A stretch of 64,000 nt of DNA, taken from NCBI RefSeq assembly GCF_030505195.1, contig NZ_CP129672.1:930001-994000 (forward strand), in the 5' to 3' direction. The notes beneath the pieces are model-generated. The model was given only the letters and a program-made list of their open reading frames with translations. It searched no databases and was not told where the DNA came from. Each line of letters starts with the position of its first letter. The stretch's first letter is position 1. The translations under genes were made by a program, and so were the position numbers. The DNA is from Comamonas testosteroni. GTDB taxonomy: Bacteria > Pseudomonadota > Gammaproteobacteria > Burkholderiales > Burkholderiaceae_C. Below are positions 53,277-62,937 of this stretch, piece by piece.

Positions 53277-54423
53277 TCTGACTTGGATTTTGCTGGGCCT
53301 GCCTGCGGCCTTTGTGCTGGGCTGGCTGGCTTCCCGCTGGGATTTGCGCCAGGTGCGTGCCGACAACCGCCAGGCTCCCAAGGCGTACTTCAAAGGCCTG
53401 AACTTTCTGCTCAACGAGCAGCAGGACAAGGCCATCGATGCCTTTATCGAGGCCGTACAGAACGACCCCGACACGACCGAGCTGCACTTTGCACTGGGCA
53501 ATCTGTTTCGCCGACGCGGTGAATACAACCGCGCGGTACGCGTCCACGAACATCTGCTCAGCCGAGCCGACCTCACACGCCCCGACCGGGACCGTGCCCA
53601 GCATGCACTGGCACAGGACTTTCTCAAGGCCGGGCTGCTGGATCGCGCAGAAGAGGCGCTGAACCGCCTGGAAGGCACGCAGTACGAGGGCGAGGCGCGC
53701 CTGGCACTGCTGGCCATCTACGAGCGCTCGCGCGACTGGGCCCAGGCAGCGGCCATCGTGCGCAAAATGCAGGCCGCCGGCCAAGGGGACTTCAGCACCC
53801 GGCTGGCCCACTACCTCTGTGAAGACGCTCAATCTCAGGTGGCCCAAGGCCAGCTCGACAAGGCTTTTGCGCAGCTCAGGCTGGCTCTGGAGACTGCGCC
53901 GCAAGCTCCGCGCCCCAGGCTGGAGCTGGCCCAGCTCCAGCATCGACAGGGCCAGTCTGCACAGGCTTTGTCAAGCCTTCAGGCTCTGGCACAGAACAGC
54001 CCCGCAGCCCTGCCTCTGGCGGCCAGCCTGCTGGTGGAAGTGGCTGAGGCAACGGGTGCGCTGAGCGAGGCACACAATCTGTTGCTCAAGCACTATGAAC
54101 AAGCTCCATCACTGGACCTGCTGCAAGCACTGGTCGCTGTCGATCAGAAAAGCGGGGATGCTGAAGCCCCCGGCCGCCAGCGCCTGGTGCAACATCTGGA
54201 GCATGAGTCTTCCCTGGTGGCTGCCGCCCAATGGCTGGAAGGCGAGACACTGACCGAAGAGCAGTACCATGCCACCGTGCAGAAGGCACTGAACCATGCC
54301 GCCAAGCCCCTGACCCGCTACCGCTGTGCAGCCTGCGGCTTTGAAGCTCGCACCCATTTCTGGCACTGCCCCGGCTGCCAGAGCTGGGACAGCTACCCGG
54401 CACGCAGGGTCGAAGAGCTGTAA
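53266..54423 (+). CDS. lapB: Lipopolysaccharide assembly protein LapB
   Basis: A 385-residue membrane-anchored TPR protein. The ATG at 53266 (MEFNLTWILLGLPAAFVLGW) gives an N-terminal anchor of about 20 residues. TPR repeats run about 35-330 (LNEQQDKAIDAFIEAVQNDP, then AQHALAQDFLKAGLLDRAEE). The C-terminus has the rubredoxin-like metal site YRCAACGFEARTHFWHCPGC (C-x2-C and C-x2-C). It controls LpxC stability and so the amount of LPS. It is coupled to lapA; a terminator follows. Confidence 0.93.
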   Translation: MEFNLTWILLGLPAAFVLGWLASRWDLRQVRADNRQAPKAYFKGLNFLLNEQQDKAIDAFIEAVQNDPDTTELHFALGNLFRRRGEYNRAVRVHEHLLSRADLTRPDRDRAQHALAQDFLKAGLLDRAEEALNRLEGTQYEGEARLALLAIYERSRDWAQAAAIVRKMQAAGQGDFSTRLAHYLCEDAQSQVAQGQLDKAFAQLRLALETAPQAPRPRLELAQLQHRQGQSAQALSSLQALAQNSPAALPLAASLLVEVAEATGALSEAHNLLLKHYEQAPSLDLLQALVAVDQKSGDAEAPGRQRLVQHLEHESSLVAAAQWLEGETLTEEQYHATVQKALNHAAKPLTRYRCAACGFEARTHFWHCPGCQSWDSYPARRVEEL

Positions 54424-54426
54424 GAC

Positions 54427-54453
54427 AAAAAGAGCGCCCAGGGCGCTCTTTTT
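54427..54453. terminator. Bidirectional terminator between lapB and the MFS gene
   Basis: AAAAAGAGCGCCC pairs with GGGCGCTCTTTTT around a single-base loop. It serves lapB on the plus strand and the convergent MFS gene on the minus strand. Confidence 0.88.
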
Positions 54454-54473
54454 CATGCATGCTGCCGGGCTGA

Positions 54474-55667
54474 CTAATGTACCTTCCACTCATCCGTGGG
54501 CATATCCTGCTTGCCGATCAGCCAGGGCAGGCGCGAGGACACTGCGACCAGCCCCCCCACTGCCCAGAACAGGGCCGAGACTCCGACCACCGTGCCCAGC
54601 GAGCCGAACAGCACCGGCATCAGCACGCTGGAGCCGTTGATGGCCATCATGCGCAATCCCAGCGCCTCGCCATGGCGCTCGGGTGGCGTGATCTGATGAA
54701 TCATGCTCATCACCATGGGCTGCACCGACCCCAGCACCACGCCCAGCAAGACCGAACAGGCACCCATGCTCCAGGCACCAGGCATGAAGGGATAGGCGAT
54801 GAACAAGGCGCAGGCGGCAACCATGGCACCCAGCACCACTTGCGATTCGGTCAGATGGCGCGTGATGATAGGCATCAGCATGCGGATCACGGCCGCAGCA
54901 ATCGCAAAAGCACCCAGGATGCTGCCGATCACCGAGGCAGGCAGCCCGCGCTCATGCCCCAGAATGGGCACGACAAAGGTGTGCACATCCCAGCAAGAGG
55001 AAAGCGCCCAGTTCAACAGCAGCAAGCGCCTGAAGCCCCGGTTCTGAACCAGATCCCAGGCCGCGGCTTTCTGACTCGCACCTTCGGTCTGCTGAGCCGG
55101 TAGCTCCTGCACCGTTCTTGCCCAGAACCAGGCCGCCAGAGGCATCAGGGTCAGCAGCAGGAAGGCGGCCCTGAAGCCTGTGGTACTGGCCGCTTCACCG
55201 CCTGCGTAGTCGATCAGCAACCCGGCCGCAAACGGCCCCAGAAAGTTGGAAATGGCCGGGCCAATCGCCAGCCAGCTGAAGACCTTGCGCAGCTCGTCCT
55301 TGTTGTGCGCCATGCGCCCCACATGGCGCTGCAAGGCGATCAGTGCCATGCCGGCTGCACCGCCCGTCAGCAGCGCGCTCAGGCACAGCACCGGATAAAG
55401 CGGGAACAACACAGCCACTCCTGCTCCGGAACATGCGGCCGCCACACTGATGATGAGCGGACGCTTGAGCCCGTGACGATCCGCATAGCGCCCCGCAGGC
55501 AGCGACAGAAACACCTGGGTCAGTGCAAACAGTGCCAGCAGCATGCCGACCGCGGCCGCGCTGTACCCCTGCTTGAGCGCCAGCAGCGGCGTGGCCATGC
55601 GCATTCCGGTCATGGTGCCATGAATACAGATTTGCGCGAGGATCAGGCGCAGCAGGGCCGCATTCAT
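54474..55667 (-). CDS. MFS transporter
   Basis: A 397-residue major facilitator with twelve predicted membrane segments. The A-like motif between helices 2 and 3 is GRYADRHGLKRPLIISVA. The central loop (about 190-205, PAQQTEGASQKAAAW) separates the two six-helix halves. The substrate is unknown; similar proteins are annotated as drug or sugar efflux carriers. Its start overlaps the rmuC stop by ATGA, so it is co-transcribed with rmuC. Confidence 0.88.
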   Translation of the reverse strand: MNAALLRLILAQICIHGTMTGMRMATPLLALKQGYSAAAVGMLLALFALTQVFLSLPAGRYADRHGLKRPLIISVAAACSGAGVAVLFPLYPVLCLSALLTGGAAGMALIALQRHVGRMAHNKDELRKVFSWLAIGPAISNFLGPFAAGLLIDYAGGEAASTTGFRAAFLLLTLMPLAAWFWARTVQELPAQQTEGASQKAAAWDLVQNRGFRRLLLLNWALSSCWDVHTFVVPILGHERGLPASVIGSILGAFAIAAAVIRMLMPIITRHLTESQVVLGAMVAACALFIAYPFMPGAWSMGACSVLLGVVLGSVQPMVMSMIHQITPPERHGEALGLRMMAINGSSVLMPVLFGSLGTVVGVSALFWAVGGLVAVSSRLPWLIGKQDMPTDEWKVH

Positions 55668-57316
55668 TCGTCGTCCTCGCTGGCTGTCTGATCACCACCA
55701 GGCGATGCGACCGGAAACAGGGGCTGCTCCTGCCCCGCCCCATTCGGCAGCTCCTGCACATTGCGCAAATGGCGCTGAATGGCGCGCGTGCGCACACCCA
55801 CCTGATCAAACTTGCGCGCAGCGGCATCGATGGACTTGCGCGTGGCCTCCACCACCTCGCCGAACTTGCCGAACTCGGTCTTGACCTGACCGAGAACGCC
55901 CCAGACTTCAGAGGAGCGCTTCTCGATTGCCAGCGTCTTGAAGCCCATCTGCAGGCTGCTGAGCATGGCGGCCAGATTCGCGGGACCGGTAACCACGATG
56001 CGATGCTCGTTCTGCAGCGCCTCGACCAGCCCCGGGCGGCGCAGCACCTCGGCAAACAGGCCTTCGCTGGGCAGATACATGACGGCAAAGTCCGTGGTGT
56101 GGGGCGGCGCGATGTACTTGCTCGCAATCTTTCTGGCTTCGCCGCGAATCGAGCTCTCGAAGGCATTGCCCGCCGCGACAATGCCCACACGATCTGCGCT
56201 GTCCTGCGCATCCTGCAGGCGCTGGTAATGCTCGACCGGATATTTAGCGTCGATAGGCAACCATACGGGCTGCTCGTCGTTGCGCCCCGGCAGCCGGATG
56301 GCGAACTCGACCAACTCATCGCTGTCAGGCACGGCCTTGACGTTTTTCGCGTACTGCTCGGGCGTGAGCACATTGTCGATGATGCTGCCCAGTTGCAGCT
56401 CGCCCCAGGTGCCGCGTGACTTCACATTGGTCATCACACGCTTGAGGTCGCCCACGCTGCCCGCCAGAGTCTGCATCTCGCCCAGCCCCTTGTGCACCTG
56501 CTCCAGCCGGTCGCTGACCAGCTTGAAGGACTCGCCCAGACGCTGCTCCAGCGTGGCATGCAACTTTTCATCGACGGTTCGGCGCATCTCGTCGAGCTTG
56601 AGGGCGTTGTCGCTCTGAATCGTGGCCAGTCGTTCGTTGAGCGTTGCGCGCAGTTGCTCCGCCGTGGTCTGCTGGCCCTGTGCCAGGGCACCCAGCTGCT
56701 GGCTCACCGCATCCTGCAGCACGGCAAACTGATGGCGCAGTTGCTCGCCATTGCTGCCCAGCTGATCCTTGAGCGCAGCCCCCATATTGGTACTCATATG
56801 CGTGAGCTGCTGCTGGATATCGCCCTTGAGCGAGTCCAGCGTGCCGCGCGTCGTCTCGGCCAGGGCCTCGAAGCGCTGCTGGACATGGACTGCCTGCTCT
56901 GCACTGCTTTGGGCCAGTGCCGCGCGGGCTTGCTGGCTGTCGCCCGTCAGCCGCTGCGCAAGCTGGGCAACTTCTTCACGAAAGGATGCCAGCGCCGCCG
57001 CCTGCTCGCGTCTGGCGGACAATGCATCTTGCTGGGCCTGGGCCAACTGGGTCTGTACATGCTGAGTGACTCGATCCAGGGCGCCATCGCTCTTGGCCAC
57101 CGTCATCTGCGTACTCTGGCTGCTGCGCTCGAGCTGCTGCAGCCTGACATCCAGCGCCTGCAATCCCTGCTGCAACTGGGCTTGCAGCCTCAAAGCATCA
57201 GGGCCAAGAGCAAGCTCCGTCTGACGGCGCAACCCCTGCAGCCGCCACAGCAGCACCAGGAGCAGGGCCACCATCAATACGGCCACTGCCGCCAACCCAA
57301 GCCACCACGTAGTCAC
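55664..57316 (-). CDS. rmuC: DNA recombination protein RmuC
   Basis: A 550-residue protein with an N-terminal membrane anchor (about 3-25, WWLGLAAVAVLMVALLLVLL), a long coiled coil (about 30-260) and the RmuC nuclease-like domain (about 290-490: VMTNVKSRGTWGELQLGSII, then LPIDAKYPVEHYQRLQ and YLPSEGLFAEVLRRPGLVEA). The D-x-K in PIDAKYP belongs to a PD-(D/E)XK-like core. RmuC limits recombination at inverted repeats in E. coli. The C-terminal tail is disordered. Confidence 0.93.
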   Translation of the reverse strand: MTTWWLGLAAVAVLMVALLLVLLWRLQGLRRQTELALGPDALRLQAQLQQGLQALDVRLQQLERSSQSTQMTVAKSDGALDRVTQHVQTQLAQAQQDALSARREQAAALASFREEVAQLAQRLTGDSQQARAALAQSSAEQAVHVQQRFEALAETTRGTLDSLKGDIQQQLTHMSTNMGAALKDQLGSNGEQLRHQFAVLQDAVSQQLGALAQGQQTTAEQLRATLNERLATIQSDNALKLDEMRRTVDEKLHATLEQRLGESFKLVSDRLEQVHKGLGEMQTLAGSVGDLKRVMTNVKSRGTWGELQLGSIIDNVLTPEQYAKNVKAVPDSDELVEFAIRLPGRNDEQPVWLPIDAKYPVEHYQRLQDAQDSADRVGIVAAGNAFESSIRGEARKIASKYIAPPHTTDFAVMYLPSEGLFAEVLRRPGLVEALQNEHRIVVTGPANLAAMLSSLQMGFKTLAIEKRSSEVWGVLGQVKTEFGKFGEVVEATRKSIDAAARKFDQVGVRTRAIQRHLRNVQELPNGAGQEQPLFPVASPGGDQTASEDDE

Positions 57317-57503
57317 TGTCTTGCCACGCCTTTCGCACTCTTTTTTTCATAGCTAGGAGCGCTTTTCAGTAAAGCGCTACAGGCTGTTTTGCATTGAAAT
57401 TTCGCGAATGGCATTGCAGACTGAAGTTTGCAAGCACTAGCGCGCAGGCAAATTATCAGTCCTCAGAGCCACGAAAAATTCAATGCTGTCAAAAGTGCAG
57501 CTT

Positions 57504-57540
57504 CCGGTTGCAGACTTGGCGACAGCGAGGCTGCAACCGG
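57504..57540. terminator. Hairpin downstream of the tautomerase gene
   Basis: CCGGTTGCAG (57504-57513) pairs perfectly with CTGCAACCGG (57531-57540). It lies just past the minus-strand tautomerase stop; the T tract is poor, so termination may be weak. Confidence 0.5.
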
Positions 57541-57552
57541 TTGACGCAAGAA

Positions 57553-57960
57553 TCAGGCGTCGGTGCCGACCTGCTGGGCAATGGCCATGGCGAACTTGCC
57601 GCCGCCCACCGACCAGTCGGAGTAGTCGTTTTCGTGCGTGAAGATGAACACATCGCTGGGTGACACGCCCGCCTCTTTTTCCAGATTGGCGGCGATATTG
57701 GCGTAGAGGGCACGCTTCATGGCGTCGCTGCGGCCACGGCGCATGGTGATCTCCACCACCACCACACGGCCCGAGCGCTGGTAGCCGTTGAAGGTGCGGC
57801 TGAAGAAGAACTTCTGCTCGTCATAGTCATCAACCATGTTGAACAACTCGTCGGCAGGCATGCCGATGCCATCGATCAAGGCCTGATGAATCCCGTTGAC
57901 GATGGCCTGACGCTGGGCGGGCGTGGTGTCCTTGTGGACGCTGGTGCGGATAAAAGGCAT
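57553..57960 (-). CDS. Tautomerase-family protein
   Basis: A 135-residue member of the 4-oxalocrotonate tautomerase/MIF fold. Met removal would expose the catalytic N-terminal Pro (MPFIRTSVHKDTTPAQRQAI). The fold has two beta-alpha-beta units, here in one chain: the second starts at about 66 (VVVVEITMRRGRSDAMKRAL, then YANIAANLEKEAGVSPSDVF). The C-terminal NDYSDWSVGGGKFAMA is shared by a subgroup of uncharacterised long tautomerases. The substrate is unknown. Confidence 0.88.
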   Translation of the reverse strand: MPFIRTSVHKDTTPAQRQAIVNGIHQALIDGIGMPADELFNMVDDYDEQKFFFSRTFNGYQRSGRVVVVEITMRRGRSDAMKRALYANIAANLEKEAGVSPSDVFIFTHENDYSDWSVGGGKFAMAIAQQVGTDA

Positions 57961-57984
57961 TGCTGTCTCGATTGAAATAAGAAA

Positions 57985-58016
57985 AGCCCGCTGAGCGCCA
58001 AAGCGCCAGACGGGCA
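57985..58016 (-). terminator. Terminator after the hydroxyacid dehydrogenase gene
   Basis: On the minus strand an interrupted stem, CCCG-tctg-GCGC with GCGC-tcag-CGGG, is followed by CTTTTC. It separates the dehydrogenase gene from the tautomerase gene. Confidence 0.55.
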
Positions 58017-58099
58017 GAAATTATCAAAGCCGAAAAAGCGCTCAGATCACACATCCGCCCTCAAACTGATGTGACGAGAGCTGACCTAATGGAGGCGCA

Positions 58100-59077
58100 T
58101 CAGACAAGCTGATTGACGGGTGTCAGCGGCCCCTTGCCTGCAAAGAAGGAGATCAGATTGTCTGCCGCCAGCGCCGCCATGGCCGTGCGCGTGCCCTTGG
58201 TGGCGCTGGCTATATGGGGGGTCAGCACCACATTCGGCACGGTCAGCAGATCGGGATGCACGGCTGGCTCGCCCTCGAACACATCCAGCCCCGCTGCGGC
58301 AATGCGCCGGTCTTTCAGCGCCTGGGCCAGAGCCGCATCATCCACGATGCCGCCGCGTGCAATATTGATCAGCGTGGCCGTGGGCTTCATCCGGGCAATT
58401 TCTGCCGCGCCGATGGTGTGGCGGTTCTCGGGGGTGAATGGCAGCACCAGCATCAGGTGGTCTGCACGTTCGAGCAGCTCCTGCTTGCCGACATAGCCAG
58501 CCTTGCACTCGGCTTCCAGCGCCGCATCCAGACGCGAGCGGTTGTGATAGATCACCTCCATGCCAAAGCCGTAAGCCGCACGACGCGCAATCGCCTGACC
58601 GATGCGGCCCATACCCAGGATGCCAAGCGTGCTGCCATGCACCTCGGCACCGGCAAACAGGTCGTAATGCCAGTCCTTCCAGAGCCCGGCACGCAGATAG
58701 TGCTCGCTCTCGGTAATGCGGCGGGCCGTGGCCATCAGCAGGGCAAAGCCGAAATCGGCCGTGGTCTCGGTCAGCACATCGGGGGCATTCGTGCCCTGCA
58801 CGCCTGCGGCCGTCATCGCGTGCACGTCGAAGTTGTTGTAGCCCACCGCCATATTGGCCACGATCTTGAGCTGCGGACAGGCGGCCAGCAACTCGGCATC
58901 GATGCGCTGCGAACCCGTGGTCAGCACGCCATCCTTGCCCTGCAACTGCTGCGCCAGCTCCATCGGAGACCAGACCACATCGTCCTGATTGGACTGCACT
59001 TCAAAGTGCTGCTGCAGCCGTTGCACCACCTCGGGTGAAATGGCACGGGCGATCAGAATGCGAGGCTTGTTGCTCAT
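58100..59077 (-). CDS. D-2-hydroxyacid dehydrogenase (glyoxylate/hydroxypyruvate reductase-like)
   Basis: A 325-residue NAD(P)H-dependent dehydrogenase. The Rossmann motif is GILGMGRIGQAIARRAAYGF, preceded by the catalytic-domain part TNAPDVLTETTADFGFALLM. Catalytic residues lie in NIARGGIVDDAAL (Arg), FEGEPAVHPDL (Glu) and LTPHIASAT (His). This matches the GhrB/2-ketogluconate reductase group, which reduces glyoxylate and hydroxypyruvate. GAGGAAAC precedes the start. No operon partners. Confidence 0.9.
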   Translation of the reverse strand: MSNKPRILIARAISPEVVQRLQQHFEVQSNQDDVVWSPMELAQQLQGKDGVLTTGSQRIDAELLAACPQLKIVANMAVGYNNFDVHAMTAAGVQGTNAPDVLTETTADFGFALLMATARRITESEHYLRAGLWKDWHYDLFAGAEVHGSTLGILGMGRIGQAIARRAAYGFGMEVIYHNRSRLDAALEAECKAGYVGKQELLERADHLMLVLPFTPENRHTIGAAEIARMKPTATLINIARGGIVDDAALAQALKDRRIAAAGLDVFEGEPAVHPDLLTVPNVVLTPHIASATKGTRTAMAALAADNLISFFAGKGPLTPVNQLV

Positions 59078-59141
59078 CGTAGTTTCCTCTTCAAGTTATG
59101 CATGATGGCGGCGCACCGCAGTCCGGACAGCCTTGCGCGGC

Positions 59142-60578
59142 TTACAGGAACCAAATCCAGGTAATCAAAACCAGCAGCGGCACCAGCACGCAGACCGACC
59201 AGATCATGTAGCCAAAAAAGCCCGGCATCTTCACGCCACGATCTTCGGCAATCGCCTTCACCATGAGGTTAGGCGCATTGCCAATATATGTGTTCGCCCC
59301 CATGAACACGGCACCAGCAGAAATGGCGGTCAGCGTCAGCGCCATATCGGTCATCAGATGCCCGGGGTCGCCACCAGCGGTATTGAAGAACACCAAATAG
59401 GTCGGCGCGTTGTCCAGGAAGGAGGACAGCAGACCCGTAGCCCAGAAATACATGGCCGGGTTGGGCGTGCCATCGGCATTGGTAACTGCTCGCACCACGG
59501 CGCCGAACGGGCCATCGACACCGGCCTTGAGCATGGCGATGACGGGAATGATGGTCAGGAAAATACCTGCAAACAGCTTGGCCACTTCCTGCATGGGCCC
59601 CCAGCCGAACTCATTGGCCTGATGCACACGGGCGGGTGTGAGCTTGAGCGAAAGCACAACCACGGCCAGCAAACCCAGATCGCGCACAAGACCAGGCAGG
59701 CCCACATGCGTCCCGGCGATCTCGATACCCACAGGAGTGCGCCAGATGCCGCTGACCAGCACTAGCGCCACCACCACTGCCAGCAGAGCAAAATTCACAC
59801 GGCCATCAAAGCCCAGACGACTTGGTGCTCCGGTCACGTCCATGCTGGGCGTCGGATCGGGCAGATCGGTCTCACCCTTTTCCCCCATCAGCTTGCGGTC
59901 TATCGCATAAAAAACGGCGAGCAGCGCCAGCGTGAGAAACAGCATGGAGCCCCAGATATGGCGCACGGTCCAGAAGAAATCCACCCCCTTCAGAAAGCCC
60001 AGAAACAGCGGCGGATCGCCTAATGGCGTCAGTGCGCCCCCGGCGTTGGAGACGATAAAGATGAAGAACACCACCACATGGGCCTGATGACGACGGTTGT
60101 CGTTGGCGCGCAGCAGCGGACGGATCAGCAGCATGGAAGCCCCTGTCGTGCCCATGAAGCTGGCCAGCACAGCACCGATGGCCAGGATGGCGGTGTTCAG
60201 CCCCGGCGAACCGCGCAGATTGCCACGCACATAGATGCCGCCAGCCACCGTGTACAAGGCGGTCAGCAGGACCACGAACGGCAGATACTCGGCCAGCAAG
60301 GCATGCACCAGATTCACGCCCGCCGCGCCCAAGCCGTAGACCAGCGCAAAAGGCAGCAGGAAGGCCAGCGCCCAGCCGGCGGTGACCTTGCCGAAATGGT
60401 GATGCCAGAATTGCGGCGACAGCAAGGGCATCAGCGCAATCGACAGCAGCATACCCACAAATGGCAGGCCCCAGGCCACGGACATGGCTGCACCGTCAAT
60501 GTCTGCGGCCTGCGCGGTGGCCGCTGCCAGCGTCAGCAGCGTGGCAGCTGCGACTTTCATACAAGATTTGCTGTTCAA
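59142..60578 (-). CDS. NhaD/ArsB-type sodium:proton antiporter
   Basis: A 478-residue membrane protein of the ion-transporter superfamily with about twelve hydrophobic segments. Residues 1-24 form a likely signal (MKVAAATLLTLAAATAQA from M7). Conserved parts include FMGTTGASMLLIRPLLRAN, FIFIVSNAGGALTPLGDPPL, SSFLDNAPTYLVFFN and GANTYIGNAPNLMVKAIA; the paired GG-x-LTP-GDPP and SSFLDNAPT segments form the ion path. It is usually annotated as a putative Na+/H+ antiporter or citrate-transporter-like protein. The exact cation is unproven. Confidence 0.87.
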   Translation of the reverse strand: MNSKSCMKVAAATLLTLAAATAQAADIDGAAMSVAWGLPFVGMLLSIALMPLLSPQFWHHHFGKVTAGWALAFLLPFALVYGLGAAGVNLVHALLAEYLPFVVLLTALYTVAGGIYVRGNLRGSPGLNTAILAIGAVLASFMGTTGASMLLIRPLLRANDNRRHQAHVVVFFIFIVSNAGGALTPLGDPPLFLGFLKGVDFFWTVRHIWGSMLFLTLALLAVFYAIDRKLMGEKGETDLPDPTPSMDVTGAPSRLGFDGRVNFALLAVVVALVLVSGIWRTPVGIEIAGTHVGLPGLVRDLGLLAVVVLSLKLTPARVHQANEFGWGPMQEVAKLFAGIFLTIIPVIAMLKAGVDGPFGAVVRAVTNADGTPNPAMYFWATGLLSSFLDNAPTYLVFFNTAGGDPGHLMTDMALTLTAISAGAVFMGANTYIGNAPNLMVKAIAEDRGVKMPGFFGYMIWSVCVLVPLLVLITWIWFL

Positions 60579-60642
60579 ACGCCCATCCTCTCTGCTCTAT
60601 GCCCTGCAATAGGCACAACTCCCGCCAATGATTCTTTGATTT

Positions 60643-61878
60643 CTATGCCAGCGAAACCGGCTCCGGCGGTGCAATGCTGAACACTTGGCGCAGATAGGCC
60701 AGGTATTTTTCATCGTCACACATGCTCTTGCCCGGCGTGTCCGATAGCTTTGCCACGGGCTGGCCGTTGCAGCGCGTCATCTTGATCACGATCTGCAAGG
60801 GCACATGCTCGGGGGGATTGCCCAGATCGTTGGTCAAATTGGTGCCGATGCCAAAAGCCAACTGGCAGCGACCGTTGAAGCGTTCGAACAGCCCGATGGT
60901 TTTAGGGATGGTCAGCCCATCGCTGAAGATCAGCACCTTGCTCAACGGATCGATCTTGTTAGCCTTGTAATGCGCAATCAGGCGCTCACCCCAGTCAAAC
61001 GGGTCACCGCTGTCATGGCGCGCACCGTCAAACAGCTTGCAGAAGTACAGATCGAAATCACGCAGAAAAGCCGACATGCCATAAACGTCGGACAGCGCAA
61101 TACCCAGATCGCCCCGGTACTCGCGCGCCCAGGACTCGAAGCCGAAGATCTGGCTGTCGCGCAGGCGCGGTCCCAGGGACTGGCAGGCCTGCAGATATTC
61201 ATGGGCCAAGGTTCCCAGCGGGATCAGGCCCAGCTTCATCGCATACAGCACATTGCTGGTGCCCGCCAACTGTCCCTTGCGCTGACCGTTGACGCGCGCC
61301 GCCCCCGAGTGACCCAGCCTGGCGCAAAGTACCCGCAGCACCTCTTCATGCCAGGCCCTGGAAAAGCGCCTGCGGGTGCCGTAATCGGCAATCTTGAGCG
61401 ACTCAAGGCCGGGCGCCTGCAGCAGCTCGATCTTCTCGTCCAGGCGCTTGCGTCCTTCCAGGAAGTTGGGCACAGGCTGGGTATTGCGGAAATACACCTC
61501 GTTGACGATGGCCAGCACCGGGATCTCGAACAAGATGGTGTGCAGCCAAGGACCCTGGATGGTGATGTCGATCTCGCCGCTGGCCAGGGGCGTGACCGTG
61601 ATGTATTTGTCGTTGAGCTGGAACAGACTCAGGAAATCGACAAAATCGCTCTTGATGAAGCGCAGCGAACTCAGATAGGCCAGCTCGGCATCCTGAAAGC
61701 GCAGCTTGCACAGAGAACGGATCTCTTCGCGGATTTCATTGACGTACGGAGCCAGCTGCACGCCGGGGTTGCGGCATTTGAAGCGGTACTCGACCTGCGC
61801 GCCCGGAAACTGATGCAGCACCACCTGCATCATCGTGAATTTGTACAGGTCGGTGTCTAGCAGACTGGTGATGATCAT
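60643..61878 (-). CDS. pncB: Nicotinate phosphoribosyltransferase
   Basis: A 411-residue enzyme that makes nicotinate mononucleotide from nicotinate and PRPP, recycling NAD. It starts [20 protein letters not shown], the PncB signature. Further conserved parts are the catalytic-loop region [20 protein letters not shown], then [15 protein letters not shown] (phospho-His site), [16 protein letters not shown] and [18 protein letters not shown]. The length is normal. It stands alone between the antiporter and thioesterase genes. Confidence 0.96.
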   Translation of the reverse strand: MIITSLLDTDLYKFTMMQVVLHQFPGAQVEYRFKCRNPGVQLAPYVNEIREEIRSLCKLRFQDAELAYLSSLRFIKSDFVDFLSLFQLNDKYITVTPLASGEIDITIQGPWLHTILFEIPVLAIVNEVYFRNTQPVPNFLEGRKRLDEKIELLQAPGLESLKIADYGTRRRFSRAWHEEVLRVLCARLGHSGAARVNGQRKGQLAGTSNVLYAMKLGLIPLGTLAHEYLQACQSLGPRLRDSQIFGFESWAREYRGDLGIALSDVYGMSAFLRDFDLYFCKLFDGARHDSGDPFDWGERLIAHYKANKIDPLSKVLIFSDGLTIPKTIGLFERFNGRCQLAFGIGTNLTNDLGNPPEHVPLQIVIKMTRCNGQPVAKLSDTPGKSMCDDEKYLAYLRQVFSIAPPEPVSLA

Positions 61879-62106
61879 GGACGACGGTGGGCCTGGCGGT
61901 CCGTTCAGTCATGGAACAAGGCTGGCTCAAAACACAGACTAAGCCGGCCTCAACAGAGACTGACGAGTGTAGGCGATTCCACACCCTGCACCGCACTCAC
62001 TGCCTCTAAGCGCTTCTTGCAAATGCCGGCTTCGGAATTGCCACTATGTTTAACACTGAAATCAGCGTTAAACCCTTGATATGCATAAGCAATAAGCTAT
62101 CAATTT

Positions 62107-62586
62107 TTATTGATCAGCCAGCTTTGCGCGCAGCAGTGGCTGCAGTGCCATGCGTAAGGGCTCTGGCAAAGGCACAGGCCGACGCGTCTGTCTGTCGACA
62201 TAGACGTGCACAAAATGCCCTGCTGCAGCCGACTGGCTCGCGCCCTTGGCAAACAGACCCACTTCGTAGCGCACGCTGGAGCTGCCCAGATGGGCCACAC
62301 GAATACCCGCTTCCACGGTTTGCGGGAAAGCCAGCGAGGCGAAGTAATTGCAATGGGTCTCTATCACCAGGCCAATCGTCTGCCCTGCATGGATATCCAA
62401 CGCGCCCTGCTCTATCAGATACGCATTGACCGCGGTATCAAACCAGCTGTAGTAGATGACGTTGTTCACATGGCCGTAGACATCGTTGTCTGACCAGCGG
62501 GTGCTGATTTCACGAAACACGGGATAGGAGTCACGCGCCTGTGGCTGGGCGCGCAGAGGTTTGCCATGAGATAACGATGCGGTCAT
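62107..62586 (-). CDS. Acyl-CoA thioesterase, 4HBT hot-dog fold
   Basis: A 159-residue thioesterase. The ATG at 62586 ([20 protein letters not shown]) is chosen because the upstream extension is Arg-rich and atypical. The hot-dog signature is [20 protein letters not shown], then [19 protein letters not shown], with catalytic Asp in the [11 protein letters not shown] loop as in 4-hydroxybenzoyl-CoA thioesterase and YbgC. It hydrolyses acyl- or aryl-CoA; the exact substrate is unknown. It neighbours the phasin control region. Confidence 0.9.
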   Translation of the reverse strand: MTASLSHGKPLRAQPQARDSYPVFREISTRWSDNDVYGHVNNVIYYSWFDTAVNAYLIEQGALDIHAGQTIGLVIETHCNYFASLAFPQTVEAGIRVAHLGSSSVRYEVGLFAKGASQSAAAGHFVHVYVDRQTRRPVPLPEPLRMALQPLLRAKLADQ

Positions 62587-62761
62587 GCAGCCATTGTGCA
62601 GAGCTGCCCAGGCGCCGCCAGCACCACCGCGACAGGGCCTGGAAGTCACCGCTCGCCAACGCATGACGCAGCGCAGCAAAAAGCACAGCCATGCATTTTT
62701 TGTCAGTTATCAGACATAACAAAGTTTTTAAAAATCAGATACTTATCGAAAACAAGGAGTC

Positions 62762-62850
62762 ATTAATTTTTTTGCTGCAACGCAACAAATTAATGCTTGC
62801 ATTGCTGCAAATTCTCTTCCACAATGCACCCATGCTGCACTGCAACATAA
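62762..62850. promoter_or_regulatory. TGC/GCA-rich operator region upstream of the phasin gene
   Basis: A 33-bp dyad (ATTAATTT 62762-62769 and AAATTAAT 62787-62794) encloses TTGCTGCAACGCAA. Further copies of TTGC/TGCA words follow: TTGCATTGCTGCAA near 62798 and GCTGCACTGCAAC near 62834. PhaR, the repressor of phasin genes, binds TGC-rich motifs of this kind in other PHA producers. Known PhaR specificity plus this position makes it the likely operator. Confidence 0.55.
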
Positions 62851-62937
62851 AACTAGCTCAGAGCTAGCGGCCATGTCAGGGCAGAAGTTTCCTCCGGTCC
62901 GATCCCTTTGTTAGATCCGTAATTTTGGAGAATTGCC

